Notes: generated by a model not told the origin, from the letters alone. DNA of 64,000 nucleotides from Micromonospora thermarum (GCF_012034245.1 NZ_JAATEO010000022.1:1-64000), one strand, 5' to 3'. Shown: positions 8,938-16,281, counted from the first letter of the stretch. Translations and numbers: made by a program.

Positions 8938-8943
8938 CAAACG

Positions 8944-9897
8944 ATGACCCGCACCGATCTTGACGCCCTGGTCATCGGCGCCGGCGTATCCGGCCTCGCC
9001 ACCGCCGTCTGCCTCGCCGAAGCCGGACTACGGGTCAAAATCTGGGCAGCCGAGCCACCCGAGCAGACCACCTCGTACGCCGCCGGCGCGATGTGGGGGC
9101 CGTACCTCGTCGAACCCGTCGACCGGGTACGCGTCTGGAGCGCCCAGACCCTCGATGTGTTGCTTGAACTCGCTACCGATCCGCAGACCGGCGTGCGCCT
9201 CGTCCCCGGCGTTGAAGCATCCCGCAAGCCTGTCGATCCGCCGGAGTGGGGCAACCAACTCGACGGGTTCCGCATGTGCGACGTGGACGAGTTACCGGAC
9301 GGCTTCGCCACAGGTTGGCGCTACACCGCGCCGCTGGCCGACATGCCGACCTACCTCGGCTACCTGGAACGACGTTTCTCGGCGGCCAGCGGCCAAGTCG
9401 AGATCCGGCTAATCGACTCACTCGACCAAGCCGCCGGCATCGCAGCGGTCGTCGTCAACTGCGCGGGTATGGGAGCGCAGGGTCTCGTTCCCGACCCCGA
9501 ACTGACTCCGATCCGCGGGCAGCTCGTCGTCGTCGAGAACCCCGGCATCACCGAATTCTTTTCCGAAGACACCGGGCTATCCCCTGACCTAGTGCACTTC
9601 TACCCGCACGGCGAGACGGTCGTTCTTGGCGGTACCGCCCAGCCCGGCGACTGGAGCCGAGAGCCCGATCCGAACGTTGCTGCCGCGATCATCGCCCGCT
9701 GCGCCAGTGTAGAGCCCCGCCTCCGAAACGCCCGCGTCATCGAGCACCGCGTCGGCCTCCGCCCCACACGACCTTACGTCCGCGTCGAAGGGGAGCGGCT
9801 TGATGGCGGCACGCTGATTCACAACTACGGCCACGGCGGAGCCGGGTTCACACTCTCCTGGGGGTGCGCGAAGCACCTACTGCGACTCGTCTGTTGA
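8944..9897 (+). CDS. FAD-dependent D-amino-acid oxidase-like enzyme
   Basis: 317 residues. The N-terminal dinucleotide fold reads VIGAGVSGLATAVCLAEAG, followed by a conserved YAAGAMWGPY stretch. Near the C-terminus is the family signature HNYGHGGAGFTLSWG. Flavoproteins of this family oxidise the amine of D-amino acids, glycine or related imino acids to an imine with O2. Length and motifs are complete, so the gene looks intact. In this cluster it could act on an amino acid or on an amine formed by the fused aminotransferase. It ends the biosynthetic block; the DNA beyond it is decayed mobile material. Confidence 0.88.
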   Translation: MTRTDLDALVIGAGVSGLATAVCLAEAGLRVKIWAAEPPEQTTSYAAGAMWGPYLVEPVDRVRVWSAQTLDVLLELATDPQTGVRLVPGVEASRKPVDPPEWGNQLDGFRMCDVDELPDGFATGWRYTAPLADMPTYLGYLERRFSAASGQVEIRLIDSLDQAAGIAAVVVNCAGMGAQGLVPDPELTPIRGQLVVVENPGITEFFSEDTGLSPDLVHFYPHGETVVLGGTAQPGDWSREPDPNVAAAIIARCASVEPRLRNARVIEHRVGLRPTRPYVRVEGERLDGGTLIHNYGHGGAGFTLSWGCAKHLLRLVC

Positions 9898-9959
9898 CGA
9901 TGTACTCGTCTCCGAGTGGGAAGGCATGCCGTCATGCCAGCCTCAACCAGGGAAGGAGC

Positions 9960-10085
9960 CCGTCCCCTGATCCAGAACTTCGCGCCCTCACCATCGGTGC
10001 CGGGCCACAACCCGAAAACGTCCTTCTCGCCGTCCAGGGTCACCGCCCTGGGACCACCGCGCGTCAACTCGGGGACGCGGCCCCA
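9960..10085 (-). pseudogene. Remnant of an IS256-family transposase
   Basis: A minus-strand reading frame contains VTLDGEKDVFGLW followed by GTDGEGAKFW, which matches the catalytic-core segment of IS256/Mutator transposases. Only about 25 residues (around 9972-10046) are recognisable, with no start and no DDE remainder. It is a scrap left by decay or recombination. The rest of the 9898-10261 gap shows nothing else I can identify. Confidence 0.7.
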
Positions 10086-10261
10086 GGCGGAGCCGATCGC
10101 GACGGGGCCGGGCATCGTGCATCGAGCGGTCTATCGGAGCGGTCATTGCCGGCGCCGGATCGCAGGGTGAGGCTTGTTCAGGAGTCGTGGCTCCGCAGGC
10201 ATCGAAGCTCGTCGGGTACCTTGTCAATCCTCACCCGCCACCGGTAGGAGGGCGCTGCGGC

Positions 10262-10789
10262 GTGTCGCACATCGGCAAGATCACCGGTGAACTCCGTGCG
10301 CTGGCGGCTGGCGTCGAACGCGCTCAGGGGCTGGCAGCCGCTGCCGACGGTCAGGCGCAGGCGGTTGCGCTCCGCGCCGCCGGTGCTGGCTTCACGGCCG
10401 TGGCAGCGGGTGTGGCCCCGGTGCGGAATGCGATCACGGGGATCCAGGGCAGCCTGCGCGGTGTCGCTGGTGCGATCGGTGAGGCGGCGAAGGCCACCGC
10501 GGCGGTGCCCCAGGAAGCCACCCCGCAGGAAACAATCGCCGGGCTGGCGCCCGTGCAGCACACCGTGGACAGCGCCCGCGACGCGACGGTCGGGGCTATC
10601 ACTCAGGTCGGTGAGGCGCAGCAGCTCGTCACCATGGCTCTGCAGGGTGGGCAACCCGGGCCCCTGCTGCAGGCCCTGGAGAGCATCAAGCAGGTCCTGG
10701 TGCTGGTCGTTCAGCGCTCCGCCACCGCCCGGCAGCTCGTCGAAGCGGCGATCGCCGAAGCACGACAGTTGGGGTCGTCGGGAAACTGA
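10262..10789 (+). CDS. DUF6244-family Ala-rich helical protein; constant N-terminal partner of a toxin
   Basis: 175 residues from a GTG at 10262 (VSHIGKITGELRALAAG). It is long, Ala- and Gln-rich and helical, without a signal peptide or membrane segment, and matches what I recall of the DUF6244 family of Micromonospora. No enzymatic motif is visible. The last sense codons are GGA AAC, then TGA. That tail forms a canonical -1 slippery heptamer, and the -1 frame continues for 200 codons into a CdiA-like nuclease domain. The gene therefore may make two products: this short protein, and by frameshifting a DUF6244-toxin fusion of about 375 residues. The helical part may serve secretion or packaging (inference). 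Confidence 0.8.
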   Translation: MSHIGKITGELRALAAGVERAQGLAAAADGQAQAVALRAAGAGFTAVAAGVAPVRNAITGIQGSLRGVAGAIGEAAKATAAVPQEATPQETIAGLAPVQHTVDSARDATVGAITQVGEAQQLVTMALQGGQPGPLLQALESIKQVLVLVVQRSATARQLVEAAIAEARQLGSSGN

Positions 10790-10822
10790 CCGGGGCTGGC
10801 GGTCCCACACCGGCCAGCCCCG
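10780..10822 (+). promoter_or_regulatory. Putative programmed -1 ribosomal frameshift signal
   Basis: The slippery heptamer GGGAAAC occupies 10780-10786 in the phase G GGA AAC relative to the DUF6244 frame. The zero-frame stop TGA follows at 10787-10789. A perfect 10-bp hairpin (10791-10800 with 10813-10822, 12-nt loop) starts 4 nt after the heptamer. A G-rich, Shine-Dalgarno-like GGGGT sits 5 nt upstream at 10771-10775. A -1 slip would read GGG AAA CTG ACC and enter the toxin frame. All parts of a bacterial -1 signal are present; use in vivo is unproven. The hairpin could alternatively act as an attenuator. Confidence 0.65.
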
Positions 10823-11388
10823 CCCCTGCTACGACCGGCGGCCCGCCCCCGCTGGCCCCCACCCTTGACGGCACCGCCTTCACCGACAACGACGACGCAG
10901 GAACCCCGTGGACCAGGCGTCCCACCGGGGTCCCAGGCGGGTCGCCTACCGGACCGCGGACCCGCATCTCCCCGAACGAGAAGCCACGGGAACGGCGTGC
11001 TCTGGAGCTGGAGAACGAGTGTGCCGACAGGGTCGCCGCCAAGGGCTACCGGGTCCACCAGAACCCCACGAAACAGGAGGTCGCGGACGCTCGACTCGAT
11101 ACCGGGGACGGCGGGAAGCCGGAGAAGGCACCCGACTTCCTCATCGAGGGGCACGTCTTTGACTGCTTCGCTCCCACCCCTCCTGTGCCAGTCCGCGCTG
11201 TCTGGAGCGCGGTGTCTAGGAAGATCGACACGGAGCAGACCCAACGCGTGATACTGAACCTCCACGACTGGCGAGGAGACCTCGCCGCCCTGCGCAAGCA
11301 GTTCGACGACTGGCCCATAGCAGGGCTGAAGGAACTGGCGGCGGTAACGCGCAACGGTGCCATCATTCAGATCGTCCGGCGAGACTGA
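10786..11388 (+). CDS. CdiA-like C-terminal nuclease toxin, reached by -1 frameshift
   Basis: The open frame runs from a stop ending at 10614 to TGA at 11388. It has no ATG, GTG or TTG before 11185, which is already inside the toxin domain. Residues after the slip form a Pro/Gly/Thr-rich linker of about 60 residues. A domain follows from about 10970: ALELENECADRVAAKGY, PDFLIEGHVFDCFAP, and LNLHDW through QFDDWPIAGLKEL. It resembles the CdiA-CT tRNA-nuclease family used in contact-dependent killing. The immunity gene begins 12 bp downstream. Translation probably uses the frameshift at 10780-10786; reinitiation at the CTG that overlaps the TGA is the alternative. If neither works, the frame is a pseudogene. 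Confidence 0.65.
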   Translation: MTGAGGPTPASPAPATTGGPPPLAPTLDGTAFTDNDDAGTPWTRRPTGVPGGSPTGPRTRISPNEKPRERRALELENECADRVAAKGYRVHQNPTKQEVADARLDTGDGGKPEKAPDFLIEGHVFDCFAPTPPVPVRAVWSAVSRKIDTEQTQRVILNLHDWRGDLAALRKQFDDWPIAGLKELAAVTRNGAIIQIVRRD

Positions 11389-11400
11389 TGGAGAGTGCAG

Positions 11401-11850
11401 ATGGCTATCGAGTACCGGCTGACACTCGCGGGCGACATCCCACTGGAGCAGGTAGCGGACCTGGCTGCCCCCGGATCTACCGAGACGTCGACGCTGTCCG
11501 GCGGCAGGATGCTCAGCGCTGACCTGAACGAAGCCTACGGATACGTCGTTGACATCACCGGCGGCAGGCACGGCTACTACTGCGCCGAGGATGACGGTGG
11601 TTCCTTGTGGCAGTGGGAACCGGAGGCCTACGTCGACGTTACCTTCCACATGCGCAAAGACACCCTCACCGACAAGGGAAAGCCCCACATGCTGGCAACG
11701 GTCGCCCGGATCCTGGCCGCCCGGACCGAGGACGCGGCGCTGACCTTCAACGGCGACTTTCTGATGCTGACCCGCGTCGCGGGGACCATCCACAAGCACA
11801 ACGCGGACGAGTGGTACGACGCGGACTACAACAACATCCTCCACGTCTGA
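11401..11850 (+). CDS. SitI3-family immunity protein
   Basis: 149 residues; the ATG at 11401 has GGAG 7 bp upstream and is preferred to the in-frame GTG at 11395. The sequence begins MAIEYRLTLAGD. It carries the family's WQWEPEAYVDVTFHM, ARTEDAALTFNGDFLML and GTIHKHNADEW segments, as I remember SitI3 proteins of polymorphic-toxin loci. It is a small cytosolic protein that would bind and neutralise the nuclease encoded immediately upstream. Close spacing to the toxin frame (12 bp) indicates a shared transcript. A decayed second copy of the same family lies at 13297-13537. Confidence 0.8.
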   Translation: MAIEYRLTLAGDIPLEQVADLAAPGSTETSTLSGGRMLSADLNEAYGYVVDITGGRHGYYCAEDDGGSLWQWEPEAYVDVTFHMRKDTLTDKGKPHMLATVARILAARTEDAALTFNGDFLMLTRVAGTIHKHNADEWYDADYNNILHV

Positions 11851-12008
11851 CAGACGACATCCTCGGCTTGGACTCGCGAGGCACCCCAGTCCTCAGGCCA
11901 CCTCTACCAAGAGTCCCCGTATGCCCAGCCACAATCTCGCGCTCGAAGCCATACGGAATTCACAGTTTCTACCGGAGCCGGGGCGGTTCACTCGGGAAGC
12001 GCCCAGCC

Positions 12009-12386
12009 ATGATCCGTCGATACGCCTCCGCCGGCGCCGTCGTCACGACCGACAATCTGCGGGCCGAATCCCTCGCCCCGGAGGCGCTCCTCGCCGCCCT
12101 CAAAGCCGATCACTACTACTCGAGTACCGGCCCCGAACTGCACGACATCCAGCTCGATGACGACTTCACCACGGTGCGGTGCTCACCCGTACGCAAAGTG
12201 CTGATCACCGGAGGTGACCCGGGTGCGCAGGTGGTCCAGGGCGAGGCACTGAGGGAGTGCTCCCTGCCCGTGGCGATGTTCAGACGTGGATGGTGCCGAG
12301 TCACGGTCGAGGACACCCACGGGCGGCGCGCCTGGAGCAACCCGATCTACCTGGGACCAGGCTGCAGCCCCTCCACCAAGGCGTAA
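12009..12386 (+). pseudogene. C-terminal fragment of a PHP-domain phosphoesterase-like protein
   Basis: About 125 residues from the ATG at 12009. It contains LAPEALLAALKADHYYSSTGPE, then CSPVRKVLITGG, then RVTVEDTHGRRAWSNPIYL, which is typical of the tail of actinobacterial PHP-type metal-dependent hydrolases. The His/Asp-rich catalytic N-terminal two thirds are absent. No strong ribosome site is visible. It is most likely a 5'-truncated relic, although the remaining frame is open. The stretch 11851-12008 before it holds nothing recognisable. Confidence 0.6.
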
Positions 12387-12462
12387 CCCGGATCTTGAAA
12401 CTGCACGGTACTGTCGTGCTGTCCCGGTGACTGGCTGTCAAGCCCGAGAAGGGAATCGTGTC

Positions 12463-13032
12463 ATGCTCTGGCCCGCGCTCCAGGTGCTCTCTCGGGGAGA
12501 GCTGACATCCGACCAGCTACAGCGACTGCTCGGCATGCTTCAGCTTGAAGATGTCCCTCGTACCGAGGGGCCCGGAGCGGTGAAAAGCATGGCGCACAGT
12601 TCCTTTGCCGATGACACCGGCACCCGCCTCGTCCTGGACCTCGCGCGCACCGGTGAGTCCGGCTGGGTGTTCACCCTGTTCTTCGACGGGGAACCGCCCT
12701 CGATCGACACCGTCGAAGGCCACCGGACACTGCTCCGCGACACCGTCGAGCGGCTCGGTCTCACCCTCATCGAGGTCACCCCTGCCACCACCGCCGACGA
12801 AGTTCATGTCCCGCCTCAGGAACCGGGCGGCACTGCCGAGCCGACTATCGGCCCCTCCTGGGACCTCCCCTACGACGATCTGAACCAACTCTGGCCGCAC
12901 GTTGGCCTGCGTAAGAACGCCCCCAAAGACGTGAAGGCGGTCAAGCTACGCGAGGTGATGCGCAGCCCAGCATGGTCTGCCGCTCCCCTGGCCCTCCAAC
13001 GCCAGGCCGAGTCCTTCCTCCACGACACCTGA
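12463..13032 (+). CDS. Hypothetical protein of the toxin locus
   Basis: 189 residues from an ATG preceded by GAGAAGGGA. The protein is soluble, with no signal peptide. The first half has a beta-rich pattern with DTGTRLVLDLARTGESGWVFTLFFDG. A Pro-rich stretch follows near residue 130, then a short helical tail (LRKNAPKDVKAVKLREVM). I do not recognise the family with certainty. Its place between two immunity-type sequences suggests it belongs to the same polymorphic-toxin neighbourhood, possibly as an immunity or accessory protein, but this is context only. Confidence 0.55.
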   Translation: MLWPALQVLSRGELTSDQLQRLLGMLQLEDVPRTEGPGAVKSMAHSSFADDTGTRLVLDLARTGESGWVFTLFFDGEPPSIDTVEGHRTLLRDTVERLGLTLIEVTPATTADEVHVPPQEPGGTAEPTIGPSWDLPYDDLNQLWPHVGLRKNAPKDVKAVKLREVMRSPAWSAAPLALQRQAESFLHDT

Positions 13033-13167
13033 CCCGTCAAAGCGGACTGGCCTAGAGACAGCGCTCAATTACAGGACTGGTAACGCCATCGAGCGGGGGA
13101 CTGCGGTGAGCGAGCAGCCGACTGACGAGGCGGGCAGGGCGGGCCCGCAGGGCTGGCCCTGCCCGCC

Positions 13168-13260
13168 ATGACGCGGGACGGTTGGGTGACCTGCGCCAAG
13201 GGTCACGCGCACTGGGCCGATTCGGCGCGGCCGGGGCTGCTGCCCGTCCACCGTGCCGCA
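13168..13260 (+). pseudogene. N-terminal scrap resembling a NUDIX-type protein
   Basis: The start reads MTRDGWVTCAKGHAHW in one frame, and the next frame supplies GRFGAAG. This resembles the opening of actinobacterial NUDIX proteins (CxxGHxHWGxxGAAGLL). No Nudix box follows; the frame runs directly into SitI3-like sequence. It appears to be a frameshifted relic. Confidence 0.4.
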
Positions 13261-13296
13261 GACGACGAGCTCTACGTGCTCATGATCGTCGGGGTG

Positions 13297-13537
13297 CGGA
13301 ATGGGAGCCCGAGGTGTACGTCGACATCGGCTTCGACATGCGCACCGACGACATGGCCGACAAGGGGGTGCCGAACATGGTGACCACGGTGGCCCGGTAC
13401 TGACCGACCGAACCGAGGACGCGGCGCTGGTGCTCAACGGCAACTGGCTGTTACTCACCCGCGTCGACGGGACGCTACGCAAGCACCGACCGCAGTGGTG
13501 GGCCCACCACGGCGTGGATCACCTCATCCCGTGGTAA
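13297..13537 (+). pseudogene. Frameshifted SitI3-family immunity remnant
   Basis: One frame gives EWEPEVYVDIGFDMRTDD through MVTTVARY. A second frame continues LTDRTEDAALVLNGNW and LLLTRVDGTLRKHRPQWW. Together they match the C-terminal two thirds of the intact SitI3 protein at 11401-11850. There is a frameshift near 13402 and the N-terminal third is missing. This is a dead or dying second immunity gene, fused at its left side to the NUDIX-like scrap. Confidence 0.65.
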
Positions 13538-14286
13538 GGGATAACACCGACCTGCCACTCGCGTCCACGTTCACGGTCTTCGACGCCCAAGACTCGGGAT
13601 GCCTGTCCTACGGCGTCGAAGATGCCGGGCGCCGCTGGTTCGTCAAGAAGGCCACCACCCCGCAGGCCCGCCTCTCGCTGATCCGGGCCGCCGAGTTTCA
13701 CACCGCAGTCCAGCATCCGGCGATCATCCGCCCCGAGCAGGTCCTCGACGGCCCCGACGGGCCAGTGCTGGTCTACCCATGGCACGACGGCACAGTTCTC
13801 AACCACGCCACCAGACACGGCTCGGACCGCACCGCACTGGTCCGGTTCCAGCAGCTACCCCTCCCGGACGTCGAGGCGGCCATCACCAGGATCCTCGACG
13901 CGCACCTGGCCATCACGGCAGCCGGCTACGTCGCGGTCGACCTGTACGACGGCTGCTTCCTCTACGACTTCGACAGACGTCAGATGTGGCTGATCGACCT
14001 GGACGAGTACCGACCCGGCCCCTTCGTCCTCGACGCCGACCGCCTCCCCGGATCCCACCGCTACATGGCCCCGGAAGAGGTCGTCCGCGGCGCCGTCATC
14101 GACCAGCGCACCACCGTGTACACCCTCGGCCGCACCATCCACCACCTGCTCGACTCCCCACACGGCTCGCGGGGCTCCCCCGCGCAAGCTCAGCTCGTGG
14201 CCCACGCCACCCGCGCGACACCCGGAGATCGACACCCCGCCGTGACGACACTGGTCACCGCCTGGCGAGCCACGCTGACGACGTGA
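13531..14286 (+). CDS. Divergent eukaryotic-type protein-kinase-like protein
   Basis: 251 residues from a GTG at 13531 that overlaps the end of the SitI3 remnant. Kinase landmarks are partly kept: RWFVKKA (ATP-binding Lys), a short hinge (LVYPWHDGTVL) and GSHRYMAPEE, which matches the activation-segment APE motif. The catalytic loop reads AVDLYDGCFLYDF in place of HRDxKxxN, and DFG is replaced by DLD. It lacks the Gly-rich loop's usual form and any transmembrane segment. It could be a low-activity or pseudokinase regulator, or a phosphotransferase of unusual chemistry. Its link to the toxin locus is positional only. Confidence 0.65.
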   Translation: MVRDNTDLPLASTFTVFDAQDSGCLSYGVEDAGRRWFVKKATTPQARLSLIRAAEFHTAVQHPAIIRPEQVLDGPDGPVLVYPWHDGTVLNHATRHGSDRTALVRFQQLPLPDVEAAITRILDAHLAITAAGYVAVDLYDGCFLYDFDRRQMWLIDLDEYRPGPFVLDADRLPGSHRYMAPEEVVRGAVIDQRTTVYTLGRTIHHLLDSPHGSRGSPAQAQLVAHATRATPGDRHPAVTTLVTAWRATLTT

Positions 14287-14554
14287 GACGCGCGGTGGGC
14301 AACACCGGGCTGGATGACGGTCGGTCCGGGGAACGGCCTTGCGGCGCCCCCGGGCCGGCCGGCTAGGCTGCTGCCATGACCAGCTCGCACGCGTACCCGA
14401 CGACGTCCCCCGACGTCCAGTTCGGCGCTGCGACGCCGGCGGTCCCGCGACCGCCTGCGCTGAGCATTCCTCTCTGCGACCGGCGGATCGAGCCGCCGGT
14501 CACCGCCGAACGTCCTCGGTCCGCCCGCATCCAACGTCCGGAGATCCGCGCGAA

Positions 14555-15162
14555 GTGGATCCGAGCGAGATCGGCGTACCCAGGGATCTGGAGCAACTGC
14601 TGACCGACAGGCTGGCGCCAGCATTCGAGACGGTGGCCGGCGTACCGGTGGACCCGGTCGTGCGGCGCTCGCACCGCGCGGACTTCCAGTCCGACGCCGC
14701 GCTGGCGCTGGCCCGGCGGCTCGGCCGGCCGCCGCGCGCGATCGCCGCCGAGGTGCTGGATCGCGCGGACCTGGCCGACCTGTGCACCGCGGCGGAGGTC
14801 TCCGGGCCGGGCTTTCTCAACCTGACCGTCGCCGACGAGGCTTTGGCCGGGCTGGTTGCCGCGCTGGCCACCGACCCGCGGCTCGGGGTGCCGGTGGCCG
14901 CCGAGCCGGAGACCATTGTGGTCGACTACTCGGCGCCGAACGTGGCGAAGGAGATGCACGTCGGGCACCTGCGGTCGACGGTGATCGGCGACGCGGCGGC
15001 CCGGCTGCTGAAGTGGCTCGGGCACCGGGTGCTCCGGGCCAACCACCTGGTCGACTGGGGCACACCGTTCGGCATGCTGATCGAGCACCTGATCGACCTG
15101 GGCGAGGCCGAGGCGGCGCAGGAGCTGTCCATGGGCGACCTGGACTACCACAGCCACAATCC
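14555..15162 (+). pseudogene. 3'-truncated arginyl-tRNA synthetase
   Basis: About 200 residues from a possible GTG at 14555 match the N-terminal part of ArgRS. The tRNA-recognising N-terminal domain (SDAALALARRLGRPPRAIA, SGPGFLNLTVADEAL) is followed by the start of the class I catalytic domain with its HIGH motif: YSAPNVAKEMHVGHLRSTVIGD and HLVDWGTPFGMLIEHL. Homology stops at ELSMGDLDY. The rest of the catalytic domain, the KMSKS region and the anticodon-binding domain are missing; about 550 residues would be normal. The frame runs on to 15322 through unrelated, opposite-strand sequence. Not functional as a synthetase. Confidence 0.8.
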
Positions 15163-15641
15163 CGGGCGACCCGGCCGAGGCAACCGCTTGCGCGAAGAGC
15201 GTTCTCCACGCCGTCCGCTTAGCCGCGATCTCGTTTCCGGCCTTGAGCAACTGGCCCCAGGTCCATCGCCCAGGTCTCCGACTGGCCCACCTCCAGGCGG
15301 TGCGGCAGTGGCTTTCCGATGAAGTCGGCCATCGGAAACAGGGTGCCGGCAGCAGGATGCCGGAAGCCCCACCGTTCGACTGTGACCGGCTGCCGGCCCA
15401 CGTTCGCCACCCTGACGGCGGCGATCGGCTGTCGGTAGCCCTGCTGAGCCAGCTCGGTCAGCCAGTCCGGCTTGAAGCTGTTTGGCTCTGCGGTGAGCAT
15501 CGCCTGGCTGCCCGTGGCCCCGACCCGGAGTTCGACCTTCACCCGTCCACCGGCGAGCACGAAGTTCGCGGCCTGCCAGCCGAGAGACAGGCAGGCGAGC
15601 ACCAGGCCGCAGATGGCGACGACAAGCGATGCGTTCTGCAT
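15160..15641 (-). pseudogene. Frameshifted, 3'-truncated membrane-anchored hypothetical protein
   Basis: It starts MQNASLVVAICGLVLACLSLGW, one N-terminal membrane helix followed by a beta-rich domain (VELRVGATG, AAVRVANVGRQPVTVERWGF). After WAMDLGPVAQ the frame quickly terminates at 15219. The sequence LLKAGNEIAAKRTAWRTLF continues convincingly in another frame near 15245, indicating a small indel. That second part is cut off at about 15162, exactly where ArgRS homology on the other strand also ends. Both genes were therefore truncated at one recombination joint. Family not named. Confidence 0.6.
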
Positions 15642-15759
15642 GGGTGCCGACCGTAGCCGGTCGGCTGCCCGCCAGCGTTCCGGCCGAGCTGGCGCGCTAC
15701 GCCGGTCTCACCCGACCGCCGCCACGGTGGCCCCGAGATACGCTCGGTGCGGCCCACCC

Positions 15760-15972
15760 ATGGCCGAAGGGATACATGTGAACGAAAAGCCGGTTCCGGG
15801 CCAGCAGTGCCCAGAGGACGGATGCAAGCAGATCGTCACCGACGTCTCCGGACCGGAGCTCCAGTCGGTGAAGCCTCGTTACGGTGGCCCGGTCCACCTC
15901 TACCGTGACGTTGACGAGCTGGTTTACACGGCTGAGCCGTGCAAGCACCAGTACCGTCAGCGGATCGGCTAG
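15760..15972 (+). CDS. Small Cys-containing hypothetical protein
   Basis: 70 residues from the ATG at 15760 (MAEGIHVNEKPVPGQQC); an in-frame GTG at 15778 is an alternative start. A CPEDGC pair and a later C-K-H could bind a metal. No signal peptide or membrane segment. Transcription probably ends at the 34-bp palindrome at 16009-16042. Function unknown. Confidence 0.5.
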   Translation: MAEGIHVNEKPVPGQQCPEDGCKQIVTDVSGPELQSVKPRYGGPVHLYRDVDELVYTAEPCKHQYRQRIG

Positions 15973-16008
15973 TTCCGGGCCTACACGGGCTGGTGTTCCA
16001 GGCACAAC

Positions 16009-16042
16009 AACGACCCACCAGGATCGATCCTGGTGGGTCGTT
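16009..16042. terminator. Bidirectional hairpin terminator
   Basis: A perfect 34-bp palindrome (17-bp arms, AACGACCCACCAGGATC and its complement) lies between two convergent small genes. It folds on either strand, and the T-rich flank suits termination in both directions. Confidence 0.75.
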
Positions 16043-16056
16043 CGGTGTCCCGAGGC

Positions 16057-16281
16057 TTAGAAACCTCCCAGCCCTGGCTGCCGATTCGGCGCGCCTCTCG
16101 GCGGGGGCGGGCTTGTCCGCGTCGGCGCCACCGGCTTCTTCGCCTCGGCCTCCAGCCCAGGGAGCATCCGCTCCAAGGCCGCATGCCACCGCTTGTGCTT
16201 CGCTGTGTTGTCGACCATCGCCCCGCACGTGTTGTCGACCATCGCCCCGCACTTCAGGCACTCGGTCAGGTCGTTGGACAT
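16057..16281 (-). CDS. Small zinc-ribbon-like hypothetical protein with in-frame duplication
   Basis: 74 residues from the ATG at 16281 (MSNDLTECLKCGAMVDN). A CxxC pair is followed by the octapeptide CGAMVDNT twice in tandem, then a helical KHKRWHAALERML and a Pro-rich tail. Without the second copy the sequence reads CLKCGAMVDNTAKHKRWH, a plausible original. The extra Cys comes from a 24-bp DNA duplication. A longer reading from 16431 adds Arg/Cys-rich residues unlikely to be translated. Function unknown. Confidence 0.55.
   Translation of the reverse strand: MSNDLTECLKCGAMVDNTCGAMVDNTAKHKRWHAALERMLPGLEAEAKKPVAPTRTSPPPPRGAPNRQPGLGGF
16205..16252. repeat. 24-bp perfect tandem duplication
   Basis: Two identical 24-bp units (16205-16228 and 16229-16252) lie inside the small Cys protein gene. 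They preserve the reading frame and duplicate eight residues. The identity of the units suggests a recent event. Confidence 0.85.

Noticed and set aside
11185..11388. A separate 67-codon toxin gene starting at GTG 11185
   Set aside because: This start lies in the middle of the nuclease domain, whose N-terminal half is encoded upstream in the same frame.
14376..14603. A possible leaderless 75-codon gene with TAGGCT 6 bp before its ATG
   Set aside because: The promoter spacing is attractive, but the peptide has no family and runs out of phase into the argS remnant, where the other frame is clearly coding.
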